NCBI RefSeq assembly: GCF_051297175.1
Contig: NZ_JBINNY010000001.1
Coordinates: 4,092,001-4,156,000, forward strand
DNA from: Dryocola sp051297175
Lineage (GTDB): Bacteria; Pseudomonadota; Gammaproteobacteria; Enterobacterales; Enterobacteriaceae
DNA length: 64,000 nucleotides
Direction of reading: 5' to 3'
Under the pieces are notes generated by a model. That model was given only the letters and a program-made list of their open reading frames with translations, was not told the origin of the DNA and made no database searches. Shown here in pieces: positions 55,949 through 64,000 of the stretch. A program made the position numbers and the translations under genes. Position 1 is the first letter of the stretch. Every line of letters starts with the position of its first letter.

Positions 55949-57093
55949 TGTGCTAACTCCAGCACGGCGTCTGCCGCCTGTTCGTCTGCGTTACAGCGGA
56001 TTTGTTGATGCAGGGCGCGGAAAGTTTCATGCATTTGATGGCTCTGCGCGCCGTCTTCAAGCAGCGGCTCAAGGGCCGCTGCAAGCGCTGCAGGTTCACA
56101 CTCTTCCTGCAGCAGCTCTTTGACGAGTTCGCGCCCGGCAAGGAGGTTTGGCAGCGAAACATAATCTGTTTTCACCAGGCGCTTCGCGAGCCAGAAGGTG
56201 AAGGGCTTCATGCGATAGCCGACGACCATCGGACATTTGGCCAGCATGCACTCAAGCGCAGCCGTGCCGGAAGCCAGTAACGCCGCGTCGCTTGCGACCA
56301 TCGCCTCGCGGCCCATGCCGTCCAGCATATGAACTTTAAGCTCTGGGGCGATTTCCGCTTTAATGTGTTCGAACTGCTCGCGACGTTTGGCATTGACCAG
56401 CGGCACGACGATTTCAAGGTCCGGGAAGCGGCTACGCAATAGCTGCGCGGTGCGCAAGAAGTCGGCGCTGAGCATTTCGACCTCTGCGCCACGGCTCCCC
56501 GGCAGCAGAGCCAGACATTTTACATCGGGTGAGATACCGAGCGTTGCGCGCGCCGCGTTTTTATCGGGGTCGAGCGGCATGGCGTCGGCCATAGTGTGGC
56601 CGATAAAGCGGCAGGGTACGTTAAATCTGTCATAAAACGCTTTTTCGAAAGGCAGAAACGCGAGCACCAGGTCGGTTGCTCTGCCAATTTTGAAAACGCG
56701 TTTTTGACGCCAGGCCCAGACGGACGGGCTGACGTAATGAATAGTGCGAATGCCCTGTTTTTTGAGGTTGCCTTCCAGCGTGATATTGAAATCAGGCGCG
56801 TCGATGCCGACGAACACATCTGGCTGCAGCTCGGCAAAGCGGCGGGTTAAATCAGCGCGGATATGCAACAGGCGACGCAGGCGACCGAGCACTTCAACAA
56901 TGCCCATTACCGCCAGCTCCTCCATTTCATACCAGGCTTCGCAGCCTTCGGCCTGCATGCGCGGACCGGCTACGCCCACAAAGCGGGCATCAGGGTGGCG
57001 AGCCTTCAGGGCGCGAATTAAACCGGCACCAAGAATATCGCCGGAAGTTTCTCCGGCGACCAGGGCAATCGTTAGGGGACGACCAGGCTTCAT
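55945..57093 (-). CDS. lpxB: Lipid-A-disaccharide synthase
   Basis: GT19 glycosyltransferase of 382 aa that joins UDP-diacylglucosamine and lipid X into the lipid A disaccharide at the inner membrane. Motifs are ALVAGETSGDILGAGLIRAL, HYVSPSVWAWRQKRVFKI, ALLPGSRGAEVEMLSADFL and LLASGTAALECMLAKCPMVVGYR. It starts right after the lpxA stop and overlaps rnhB. Confidence 0.97.
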   Translation of the reverse strand: MKPGRPLTIALVAGETSGDILGAGLIRALKARHPDARFVGVAGPRMQAEGCEAWYEMEELAVMGIVEVLGRLRRLLHIRADLTRRFAELQPDVFVGIDAPDFNITLEGNLKKQGIRTIHYVSPSVWAWRQKRVFKIGRATDLVLAFLPFEKAFYDRFNVPCRFIGHTMADAMPLDPDKNAARATLGISPDVKCLALLPGSRGAEVEMLSADFLRTAQLLRSRFPDLEIVVPLVNAKRREQFEHIKAEIAPELKVHMLDGMGREAMVASDAALLASGTAALECMLAKCPMVVGYRMKPFTFWLAKRLVKTDYVSLPNLLAGRELVKELLQEECEPAALAAALEPLLEDGAQSHQMHETFRALHQQIRCNADEQAADAVLELAQ

Positions 57094-57882
57094 TTAGCGA
57101 ATCAAGCCGCGCGTGGAGCGCGCAAAGAATTCAACAAATGCGTTTACTTCCGGATGCTGTTTAGCAAGCTCAGCGATTTCCGGTTTTGCCTCGTCGAGGG
57201 TTTTGCCGCTGCGGTACAGCAGTTTGTAAGCGTTACGAATTGCGTGTAGCGCTTCTTTGCTGAAACCACGGCGTTTAAGCCCTTCGAGATTGACGCCAAA
57301 CGGCGTCGCGTGGTTGCCCTGCGCGATAACGTACGGCGGAACATCCTGTGCTACGCCGGAGCAGCCGCCTACCATCACGTGCGCACCGATAATGCAGAAC
57401 TGGTGCACCGCGGTCATGCCACCGATGATCGCAAAATCATCGACAGAAACGTGACCGGCAAGCGTGGCGTTATTTGCGAGGATACAGCGATTCCCAACGG
57501 TACAATCGTGCGCGATGTGCGCGTTGATCATCAGCAGGTTATCGCTGCCCACCTTCGTCAAACCACCGCCCTGTTCTGTGCCACGATGGATGGTGACGCT
57601 TTCGCGGATGCGGTTGCGATCGCCAATTTCCACGCGAGTAGGTTCACCCGCATATTTAAGGTCCTGGTTAACTTCACCAATGGAGGCAAACTGATAAATC
57701 TCGTTATCACGGCCAATGATCGTATGACCATTTACCACAACGTGAGACTTCAGTACGGTACCCTCGCCGATCTCAACATGCGGACCAACAACACAAAACG
57801 GGCCAATGTGAACGTTGGCACCAATAACGGCGCCCTCTTCCACAATGGATGATGGATGAATAAAGGCGGATTTATCAATCAC
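57094..57882 (-). CDS. lpxA: UDP-N-acetylglucosamine acyltransferase
   Basis: First enzyme of lipid A synthesis, 262 aa. It is a left-handed beta helix of hexapeptide repeats (HPSSIVEEGAVIGANVHIG onward) with the catalytic His in LLMINAHIAHDCTVGNRC and the chain-length Gly region GGMTAVHQFCIIG. The helical C-terminal domain ends in FFARSTRGLIR. Three bases separate it from fabZ. Confidence 0.97.
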   Translation of the reverse strand: MIDKSAFIHPSSIVEEGAVIGANVHIGPFCVVGPHVEIGEGTVLKSHVVVNGHTIIGRDNEIYQFASIGEVNQDLKYAGEPTRVEIGDRNRIRESVTIHRGTEQGGGLTKVGSDNLLMINAHIAHDCTVGNRCILANNATLAGHVSVDDFAIIGGMTAVHQFCIIGAHVMVGGCSGVAQDVPPYVIAQGNHATPFGVNLEGLKRRGFSKEALHAIRNAYKLLYRSGKTLDEAKPEIAELAKQHPEVNAFVEFFARSTRGLIR

Positions 57883-57885
57883 GTA

Positions 57886-58341
57886 TCAGCTCTCCCGGCT
57901 GCGGGCACACATCATGGTTGCTTCGCAGACAATTTTACCGTCAACGGTTGCCACGCCTTTAAAGCGCGTCAGACCACGGCGGGTTTTTTCGAAAGTTACT
58001 TCCATGACCATCTGGTCACCAGGCACAACCGGACGCTTGAAGCGCGCTTCGTCGATACCCGCAAAGTAATACAGTTCGCCAGGCTCCAGTTTCCCTACGC
58101 TTTTAAACGCCAGAATACCGGTAGCTTGCGCCATTGCTTCAAGAATCAGCACGCCCGGAAAAATAGGTTTGCCAGGGAAGTGGCCCTGGAAGAATGGCTC
58201 GTTAACGGAGACATTTTTTACTGCGCGCAGAAAACGACCTTCTTCAAAGTCCAGCACGCGGTCTACCAGTAAGAACGGGTAACGGTGCGGCAGAAGCTCT
58301 AAAATCTCTTCAATGTGCAGAGTATGAGTGTCGGTAGTCAA
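57886..58341 (-). CDS. fabZ: 3-hydroxyacyl-ACP dehydratase FabZ
   Basis: Dehydrates beta-hydroxyacyl-ACP in fatty-acid elongation. The protein is 151 aa with a hot-dog fold, catalytic His in FFQGHFPGKPIFPGVL and Glu in LILEAMAQATG. I place the start at the TTG at 58339-58341 (protein TTDTHTLHIEEI after the initiator), because GGAAG lies seven bases before it and E. coli fabZ also starts with TTG; the next in-frame candidate, another TTG at 58357, has no site. The rare start may hold FabZ in balance with LpxC-side flux, which is inference. Confidence 0.95.
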   Translation of the reverse strand: MTTDTHTLHIEEILELLPHRYPFLLVDRVLDFEEGRFLRAVKNVSVNEPFFQGHFPGKPIFPGVLILEAMAQATGILAFKSVGKLEPGELYYFAGIDEARFKRPVVPGDQMVMEVTFEKTRRGLTRFKGVATVDGKIVCEATMMCARSRES

Positions 58342-58383
58342 AATACTCTTCCTGTCCAAATGTACTAAATGACAATAATAACA

Positions 58384-58418
58384 CGGCCTGCGGCTATCAG
58401 GAGATAGCTTGCAGGCCG
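58384..58418. repeat. Two-tier hairpin between lpxD and fabZ
   Basis: CGGCCTGC pairs with GCAGGCCG, enclosing GCTATC/GATAGC with loop agga. No T-run follows on the minus strand, so it is unlikely to terminate fully. It could protect mRNA ends or be a processing site. Confidence 0.7.
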
Positions 58419-58426
58419 CAAATCAG

Positions 58427-58444
58427 TTAACTCGCGAGAGTTAA
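58427..58444. repeat. Second hairpin between lpxD and fabZ
   Basis: TTAACTC-gcga-GAGTTAA, a perfect 7-bp stem, 8 bases from the larger hairpin and 25 bases after the lpxD stop. Confidence 0.65.
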
Positions 58445-58469
58445 AACTAAGCTTTAAGGCTGGCGATGA

Positions 58470-59495
58470 TTAGTCTTGTTGATTGACCTTACGCTCAATG
58501 GTCTTCAAGCGCTTGTTCATTTCATCGATGTTCATCACCAGCGCGGCGGTTTTGCGCCAAACTTTATTCGGCTGCAGCGGAATACCGGAAGAGTACACCC
58601 CAGGCTCGGTAATTGGGCGCATGACCATGCCCATACCTGTCACGGTGACCTTATCGCAGATTTCCATGTGGCCGTTGATGACGCTAGCGCCGCCAATCAT
58701 GCAGTAGCGCCCAATTTTCAGGCTGCCCGCCATGATGACGCCACCGGCAACGGCAGTATTGTCGCCAATCACAACGTTATGTGCAATCTGGCACTGGTTA
58801 TCAATGATAACACCATTACCGATAATCGTATCGTCGAGTGCGCCACGGTCAATCGTCGTACAGGCACCGATTTCAACGCGGTCGCCAATAATCACCCGGC
58901 CAAGCTGAGGGATCTTCACCCAGTTGCCGCGATCGTTAGCATAACCAAAACCATCCGCACCGATAACCGTGCTCGACTGGATAAGGCAAAGCTCGCCAAT
59001 CTGGATTTCATGGTAAACCGAGACATTCGCCCACAGACGCGTACCGGCACCGATTTTAGTATTTTTACCGACAAAGCAGCCTGGGCCAATGACGACGTTA
59101 TCACCCAGCACAACGCCGGATTCGATAACAGCATTGGCACCAATCGCCACGTTGTTGCCCACCGTCGCAGTCGTATCGACCACCGCGCTAGGCGCGATGT
59201 TTTGTGCAGGCTGCGGCGTGGAATCAAGAATTTGTGCCATGCGGGCATAGGTCAGGTAGGGATTCTTCACTACCAGAGCCGCGCTTTTGGCAAAAGGAAG
59301 GTCGGCTTCAGTCATTACGACGGCGGAAGCCTGGCAAGACGCCAGTTGTTCATGATAACGCGGGTTAACGATGAACGTGATGTGGCCTGCCTGGGCCGTT
59401 TGCATAGATGCAACGCCGGTGATGACGATATCGCCATCACCGTGCAATTCTGCATCCAACTGCTGGGCTAATTCAGCCAGTCGAATTGAAGACAT
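58470..59495 (-). CDS. lpxD: UDP-3-O-(3-hydroxymyristoyl)glucosamine N-acyltransferase
   Basis: Third enzyme of lipid A synthesis, 341 aa. An N-terminal uridine-binding domain (about 1-100) precedes the hexapeptide-repeat beta helix, with the catalytic His in IIDNQCQIAHNVVIGDNT (near 239) and the FGYANDRGNW loop. The C-terminal helix (NIDEMNKRLKTIERKVNQ) binds ACP. It starts 3 bases after skp and is followed by an unusually structured gap before fabZ. Confidence 0.97.
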   Translation of the reverse strand: MSSIRLAELAQQLDAELHGDGDIVITGVASMQTAQAGHITFIVNPRYHEQLASCQASAVVMTEADLPFAKSAALVVKNPYLTYARMAQILDSTPQPAQNIAPSAVVDTTATVGNNVAIGANAVIESGVVLGDNVVIGPGCFVGKNTKIGAGTRLWANVSVYHEIQIGELCLIQSSTVIGADGFGYANDRGNWVKIPQLGRVIIGDRVEIGACTTIDRGALDDTIIGNGVIIDNQCQIAHNVVIGDNTAVAGGVIMAGSLKIGRYCMIGGASVINGHMEICDKVTVTGMGMVMRPITEPGVYSSGIPLQPNKVWRKTAALVMNIDEMNKRLKTIERKVNQQD

Positions 59496-59498
59496 TAC

Positions 59499-59999
59499 TT
59501 ATTTAACCTGTTTCAGTACATCTGCAGTGATGTCTTTTACGCCGCTACCTGCATAGGCAACAGTGTTGGTGTCCAGCACCACGTCGTAGCCTTTGTCGTC
59601 AGCAACTTTCTTCACTGCGCTCTGGATACGAGTAACCAGTTTGCCGCGCTCTTCGCCGGAACGACGTTGACGATCTTGTTCAAAAGCCTGAGCTTTTGTA
59701 GAGAAAGTCTGGCGCTGAGCCATTACGTCTTTTTCCAGCTTGCTACGATCGCTAGCTTTCATGGTGGAGCCATCGCGCTGCAGACGCTGCATTTTGGATT
59801 GCAGATCGTTTTCCATTCCCTGAAGTTCAGTGGCACGGCCTTTGAACTCGTTTTCCAGGGTCTTAGAAACACCGGTATTCTGCGCAACTTGTTGGAACAG
59901 GTTGCCCATGTTTACAACAGCGATACTTTCTGCTGCTTGAACGCTGGCTGATGCAGCCATAGCGATGCCAAGACCTGCGGCAAATAACCACTTTTTCAC
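59499..59999 (-). CDS. skp: Skp (OmpH), periplasmic outer-membrane-protein chaperone
   Basis: Trimeric jellyfish-shaped chaperone that holds unfolded porins for BamA. The protein is 166 aa with a signal peptide of about 22 residues (cleavage near VQA-AES), a strand segment IAVVNMGNLFQQV and a long charged coiled coil (about 45-130, rich in Lys, Gln, Arg). It lies between bamA and lpxD. Confidence 0.96.
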   Translation of the reverse strand: MKKWLFAAGLGIAMAASASVQAAESIAVVNMGNLFQQVAQNTGVSKTLENEFKGRATELQGMENDLQSKMQRLQRDGSTMKASDRSKLEKDVMAQRQTFSTKAQAFEQDRQRRSGEERGKLVTRIQSAVKKVADDKGYDVVLDTNTVAYAGSGVKDITADVLKQVK

Positions 60000-60119
60000 A
60001 ATAAACTCCTTACCATCCCAAATGTGTCCGAAGACACTGTCTTTTGCGTGTACCAGCCCAGAGCATTCCGGACCGGTACCAACGCTTCACTGCTTATCGC
60101 ATTCCTTCGCGCAGAAGAA

Positions 60120-62537
60120 TTACCAGGTTTTACCAATGTTAAACTGGAACTGTTCCGCTTTGTCGCCATCGTATTTTTTGAACGGCTGGGCATAGGAGAA
60201 GACCAATGGCCCCAATGGTGACATCCACTGCAATGCTAAACCGGCAGACATACGAATGTTGCTCGGGTCACTGTAATCAGGCACCCCGGCAGCTTTCATC
60301 TGTGCGGTGTTTTCCCAGTTGGTATCCCACACGGTACCGGCATCCACAAACAGGGATGTACGAACCGAGTTGGCATACTTCTCACTAAGGAACGGCGTAG
60401 GGGTAATCAGCTCGAAGCTTGCCACACCCATGGCGTTACCGCCCACCGCATCGTCAGAACCACAAACGTCATTCGAAGAGGACTTATTACAGTTGTCGGT
60501 ATCGTTACCGCCGTAATAAACCGCCTTAGGACCGATGTTGTTCGACTGGAAACCACGCACGGTGCTGGAACCACCGGCATAGAAGTTTTCATAGAACGGC
60601 AGTTCTTTACCGCCTAAGCCATCACCATAGCCCCAACGGGTACGGCCCAACACGACCCACGTATGGTCTTCGTTGATTGGGAAGTAGCTCGCGGTATCGA
60701 GGGTAATTTTATAGAACTCGTTATCGGAGCCCGGCATGGTGACTTTACCGTTCAGGTTGACACGCGAACCGTCCGTCGGGAAGAACCCGCGATCCAGCTT
60801 GTTGTATGTCCAACCATAGTTCAGGGTGAAGTCATCTGCCGCAAAACCATTGTCATCAGATGATTTAGATGTGCTCTGACCCACAGAATCCAGGTAACGC
60901 CACATTGCCACCTGCGGCTGCATATTGGACAGGTCGTTATGCACATAACCTAAGCCCAGACGCAAGGTATTGTATTCGTTAACCGGGAAGCCGAGCGTAC
61001 CGTCCACACCGTAACTGGTGTTGGTATAGTCGGACAGATCCGCGTCATCTGCCTTAAAGTCGTTATAGAACAGACGGCCACCGAGGCTCACGCCATCGAC
61101 GGTGAAGTACGGATCGGTAACGGACAGTTCTGCATAGGTCTGGTAATCGTTCTTCGTACCGTTGATGCCAACGGAGTAGCCGGTACCTAACCAGTTATCC
61201 TGCTGAACACCGACCTGGAAGCTTACGCCGCTTTCAGTACCGTAACCAACCCCGAAGTTGAAGCTACCGGTGTTACGTTCTTTCACCTTGTAAACAACGT
61301 CTACCTGATCCGGGCTACCGGAAACACGCTGGGTATCGACGTCAACGGTTTCAAAGTAGCCGAGACGGTTCAAACGCTCTTTACCCTGATCGACGAGATC
61401 GCTACCTAACCATGCACCTTCCATCTGGCGCATTTCGCGGCGCAGAACGGAGTCTTTACTGGTGTCGTTGCCTTCGAAGCGAACTTTACGCACGTAGTAG
61501 CGGTTACCGGAATCTACGCTTACGTGCAGTTTAACGGTCTTGTCCGCATCGTTGATTTCAGGCTGAGTCTGCACGCGTGGATAGGCATATCCATAACGAC
61601 CCAAGAGTTTCTTGATATCGTCTTCCATCTTGGTGACTTTCGTACCGTTATACAGCTCGCCCGGCTTCAGCTTGGTCAGGCTTTCAATTTCCGCCGAGTG
61701 CCCCGCTAAGTTGCCGTTTACCGTTACGCCAGCAATTTTGTACTGATCGCCTTCAGTAATGTTCACCGTCACATAGATGCTTTTCTTGTCCGGCGTCAGG
61801 CTGACCTGCGTGGAGTCAATGTTAAAGCGAGCGTAACCGCGATCCAGGTAGTAGCTGCGCAGGGTTTCAAGGTCACCCGCCAGTTTCTGCTTCTGGTATT
61901 TACGATCGCCCACCACGTTCCACCATGGCACTTCGTCGCGCAGCTGGAAGTGAGAGATTAGCTCTTCGGTAGAGAACGCGTGGTTGCCGACGATGTTGAT
62001 TTGCTGAATTTTGGCTGAGACGCCTTCCTGGAATACCAGTTTCAGGTCAACACGGTTACGCGGCAGTGGCGTAACCACGGCTTTAACGCTGGCACTGTAC
62101 TTACCAACGCTGTAGTAGAAGTCTTCTAACCCTTTCTCGATATCCGAGAGGGTGGTGCGGTCCAATGATTCGCCGACACGCACGCCAGAAGCCTCAAGGT
62201 TCTGCTTAAGCATGTCGTCCTTCACGGACTTGTTACCAGAGAAAGTAATACTTGCGATTGTTGGACGCTCTTTTACCTGAACGACCAGCGTCTCGCCGTC
62301 ACGCAGCACCCGGACATCTTCGAAGTTCCCGGTAGCAAACAGTGAACGGATAGTATTACTGATATCCTCGTCAGAGACAGTATCGCCTACGCGAACTGGC
62401 ATGCTGAGGAGGGCCGCACCGACGGCGACTCGCTGCAGGCCTTCGAAATGAATGTCTTTCACTACGAACCCGTCTGCACCGTATACGGTGGCGCTGCTAA
62501 ACAGCAGCGACGCTATGAGCAACTTTTTCATCGCCAT
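60120..62537 (-). CDS. bamA: Outer-membrane assembly factor BamA
   Basis: Omp85-family insertase of 805 aa. The signal peptide is residues 1-20 (cleavage near VYG-ADG), followed by five POTRA domains to about 420, then a 16-strand barrel. The conserved lid-lock motif VRGFQSNN and the C-terminal strand ending KAEQFQFNIGKTW with final aromatic Trp are present. In the extracellular region loop 6 has a Cys pair (NCNKSSSNDVCGS). It lies between rseP and skp. Confidence 0.97.
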   Translation of the reverse strand: MAMKKLLIASLLFSSATVYGADGFVVKDIHFEGLQRVAVGAALLSMPVRVGDTVSDEDISNTIRSLFATGNFEDVRVLRDGETLVVQVKERPTIASITFSGNKSVKDDMLKQNLEASGVRVGESLDRTTLSDIEKGLEDFYYSVGKYSASVKAVVTPLPRNRVDLKLVFQEGVSAKIQQINIVGNHAFSTEELISHFQLRDEVPWWNVVGDRKYQKQKLAGDLETLRSYYLDRGYARFNIDSTQVSLTPDKKSIYVTVNITEGDQYKIAGVTVNGNLAGHSAEIESLTKLKPGELYNGTKVTKMEDDIKKLLGRYGYAYPRVQTQPEINDADKTVKLHVSVDSGNRYYVRKVRFEGNDTSKDSVLRREMRQMEGAWLGSDLVDQGKERLNRLGYFETVDVDTQRVSGSPDQVDVVYKVKERNTGSFNFGVGYGTESGVSFQVGVQQDNWLGTGYSVGINGTKNDYQTYAELSVTDPYFTVDGVSLGGRLFYNDFKADDADLSDYTNTSYGVDGTLGFPVNEYNTLRLGLGYVHNDLSNMQPQVAMWRYLDSVGQSTSKSSDDNGFAADDFTLNYGWTYNKLDRGFFPTDGSRVNLNGKVTMPGSDNEFYKITLDTASYFPINEDHTWVVLGRTRWGYGDGLGGKELPFYENFYAGGSSTVRGFQSNNIGPKAVYYGGNDTDNCNKSSSNDVCGSDDAVGGNAMGVASFELITPTPFLSEKYANSVRTSLFVDAGTVWDTNWENTAQMKAAGVPDYSDPSNIRMSAGLALQWMSPLGPLVFSYAQPFKKYDGDKAEQFQFNIGKTW

Positions 62538-62570
62538 CGTTGTTATGCGTTCTTCCTAACCTAATTCTCT

Positions 62571-63923
62571 CTAAAACCGAGAGAAATCATTGAAAAGTGC
62601 AAGCCCCATTAACAGCACCAGCAAGATAGAGCCGATGCGGTAACTAAAGTCTTGAACTCGCTCGGAAACCGGCCCGCCCTTCAGTTTCTCAATCGCCAAA
62701 AAGAGCAGATGTCCACCGTCAAGAACGGGAAGCGGAAAGAGGTTGATAATGCCTAAGTTGACGCTGATAAGCGCCAGGAACATTAGATAGTAAATCAACC
62801 CAAATTCCGCTGACATACCTGCACCTTGAGCTATGGAGATTGGCCCACTGAGGTTGTTCAGTTTTACGTCACCGGTTATTAATTTCCCCAGCATGTTTAC
62901 CGTCAGCTTCATCAGTTGCCAGGTTTTATCCGTAGCTTCTGCAACAGCGACAAACGGCCCATACTGGCGCACTGTCTTGTACTCATCCGGCAGCGGGATA
63001 ACCTTTGGAACTACACCCGCGAACCCTTCAGCCTTTGCTTTACCCGGCTTTGTATCCGGTATCAGCGTTAAAGACAAGGAACGCCCCTGTCTTTCTACTT
63101 CAACAGCCAAAGCCTGACCAGGGTTATCACGTACCTGGCTGACAAAATCTGTCCATTGGCTAATAGGCGCACCGTTGACTTTAACGATCCTGTCCCCGGC
63201 TTGCAAACCGGCCTTGTTGGCTGCCGACTGTGGTTGAACTTCTTCGAGCACTGTCTCAACCTGCGGACCACGCGGCCTGATGCCTAACGAGACAATAGGA
63301 TCTTCTCTGTCTGGTTCAAACTGCCAGTTCCGTAAATCGAGCGTTTTCTCGCTGGTCTGATTAGTGCCGAAAGGTGCCAGAGTAACCCGAGCATTTTCAT
63401 CACCAATCTTCGCCACCAGAGCAAGACGAACTGCATCCCAATCAGGCGTTTCGATACCATCTATCGCTTTAAGTTCCGTACCTGGTGCAATTTGTGCGCT
63501 AGCCGCTATCGAGTTGGGCGTTATTTCGCCAACAACCGGACGAATGCTAGGGACACCAATAATAAACACCAGCCAGTAGGCAAAAATAGCGAAGATGAAG
63601 TTGGCAACCGGCCCGGCGGCAATAATGGCTGCGCGCTGGGAAACGGTTTTGTTATTGAAGGCATAATGGCGCAGTTCCGGGCTAACCGGCTCAACGCGCT
63701 CATCAAGCATTTTGACGTAGCCGCCCAGGGGAATAAGGGCGATAACAAATTCAGTGCCATGGCGATCGGAGCGACGCCAAAGCGCTTTACCAAAACCGAT
63801 GGAAAAACGCTCAACGCGAACGCCACAGCGGCGGGCAACCCAAAAATGGCCGAACTCATGCACGGTGATTAAGACACCCAGCGCAACGATAAATGCAGCC
63901 AAATTCCAGAGTATGCCCAGCAT
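62571..63923 (-). CDS. rseP: RseP, site-2 intramembrane protease
   Basis: Cuts RseA inside the membrane in the sigma-E response and clears signal-peptide remnants. The protein is 450 aa. The zinc motif HEFGHFWVARR is in the first membrane segment, two PDZ domains lie at about 120-310, and the third ligand is in NLFPLPVLDGGHLLFLAIEKL. It is followed by bamA after 33 bases and preceded by cdsA 11 bases upstream. Confidence 0.97.
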   Translation of the reverse strand: MLGILWNLAAFIVALGVLITVHEFGHFWVARRCGVRVERFSIGFGKALWRRSDRHGTEFVIALIPLGGYVKMLDERVEPVSPELRHYAFNNKTVSQRAAIIAAGPVANFIFAIFAYWLVFIIGVPSIRPVVGEITPNSIAASAQIAPGTELKAIDGIETPDWDAVRLALVAKIGDENARVTLAPFGTNQTSEKTLDLRNWQFEPDREDPIVSLGIRPRGPQVETVLEEVQPQSAANKAGLQAGDRIVKVNGAPISQWTDFVSQVRDNPGQALAVEVERQGRSLSLTLIPDTKPGKAKAEGFAGVVPKVIPLPDEYKTVRQYGPFVAVAEATDKTWQLMKLTVNMLGKLITGDVKLNNLSGPISIAQGAGMSAEFGLIYYLMFLALISVNLGIINLFPLPVLDGGHLLFLAIEKLKGGPVSERVQDFSYRIGSILLVLLMGLALFNDFSRF

Positions 63924-63934
63924 AAAACCTTCCG

Positions 63935-64000
63935 TTAAATCGTCCTGAAAACGAGCAAAAGCAGACAGGCAAATACCGGCACTGCGGCTGTGAGACTGTC
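63935..64000 (-). CDS. cdsA: Phosphatidate cytidylyltransferase, C-terminal end (cut by window edge)
   Basis: Reading the minus strand from the window edge gives 21 codons ending FACLLLLVFRTI and TAA at 63935-63937. This hydrophobic tail and its place 11 bases before rseP match the end of CdsA, which makes CDP-diacylglycerol. The rest of the gene is outside the window. Confidence 0.85.
   Translation of the reverse strand, partial: DSLTAAVPVFACLLLLVFRTI

Overview
The window is a piece of an enterobacterial chromosome (Enterobacteriaceae, close to Escherichia/Klebsiella/Enterobacter). The evidence is an unbroken run of core genes in E. coli order (dnaQ-rnhA-yafS-gloB-mltD-yafE-yafD, yafC-dkgB, an rrnH-type rRNA operon, gmhB, metNIQ, rcsF-trmO-proS, nlpE-arfB-yaeQ, yaeP-rof, tilS, yaeR, ldcC, accA, dnaE, rnhB, lpxB, lpxA, fabZ, lpxD, skp, bamA, rseP, cdsA). 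The 16S, 23S and 5S genes are of E. coli length. I cannot name the genus from the sequence alone.

Bases 1-19.7 kb are a GC-rich accessory block for using purine-ring nitrogen, of the Klebsiella hpx type. Leftmost is a minus-strand operon: a GntR regulator, a five-gene peptide/nickel-class ABC importer and the start of a gamma-glutamyltransferase-like gene cut by the window edge. Next comes a minus-strand operon: ureidoglycine-glyoxylate aminotransferase, a protein fusing allantoate amidohydrolase to OHCU decarboxylase, 5-hydroxyisourate hydrolase and an NCS2 purine permease. Then follow the RpiR regulator hpxU, the plus-strand hpxWXYZ operon (oxamate amidohydrolase and an AtzE/AtzG/AtzH-like amidase set), and a convergent puuE-hpxA pair (allantoinase, allantoin racemase) divergent from an NCS1 allantoin permease. 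Together these cover 5-hydroxyisourate -> OHCU -> allantoin -> allantoate -> ureidoglycine -> oxalurate/glycine and oxamate -> oxalate. A urate hydroxylase and an oxalurate transcarbamylase are not seen here. Four promoters fit the sigma-54 -24/-12 consensus, and three of them have NtrC-type GCAC-N7-GTGC boxes 110-175 bp upstream, so the block looks nitrogen-controlled as a unit. A 12-bp motif shared in the leaders of hpxJ and hpxU (with a near match upstream of the NCS1 permease) may be the HpxU operator.

Bases 19.7-29.2 kb hold one tRNA-Asp, dnaQ/rnhA and the gloB-mltD-yafED-yafC-dkgB group, with an extra MFS efflux gene divergent from yafC. Bases 29.15-34.9 kb are a minus-strand rRNA operon (16S-tRNA-Ile-tRNA-Ala-23S-5S-tRNA-Asp) with clear P1/P2 promoters, boxA, RNase III stems and a terminator.

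Bases 34.9-64 kb are core: heptose synthesis (gmhB), methionine import (metNIQ with MetJ boxes), envelope stress (rcsF, nlpE), translation (trmO, proS, arfB, tilS), Rho control (rof), fatty-acid and lipid A synthesis and outer-membrane assembly (accA, fabZ, lpxA/B/D, skp, bamA, rseP, cdsA), and DNA replication (dnaE, rnhB). Two insertions relative to E. coli K-12 stand out: a small periplasmic cytochrome c coupled to tilS, and a secreted GH19 chitinase between accA and ldcC.
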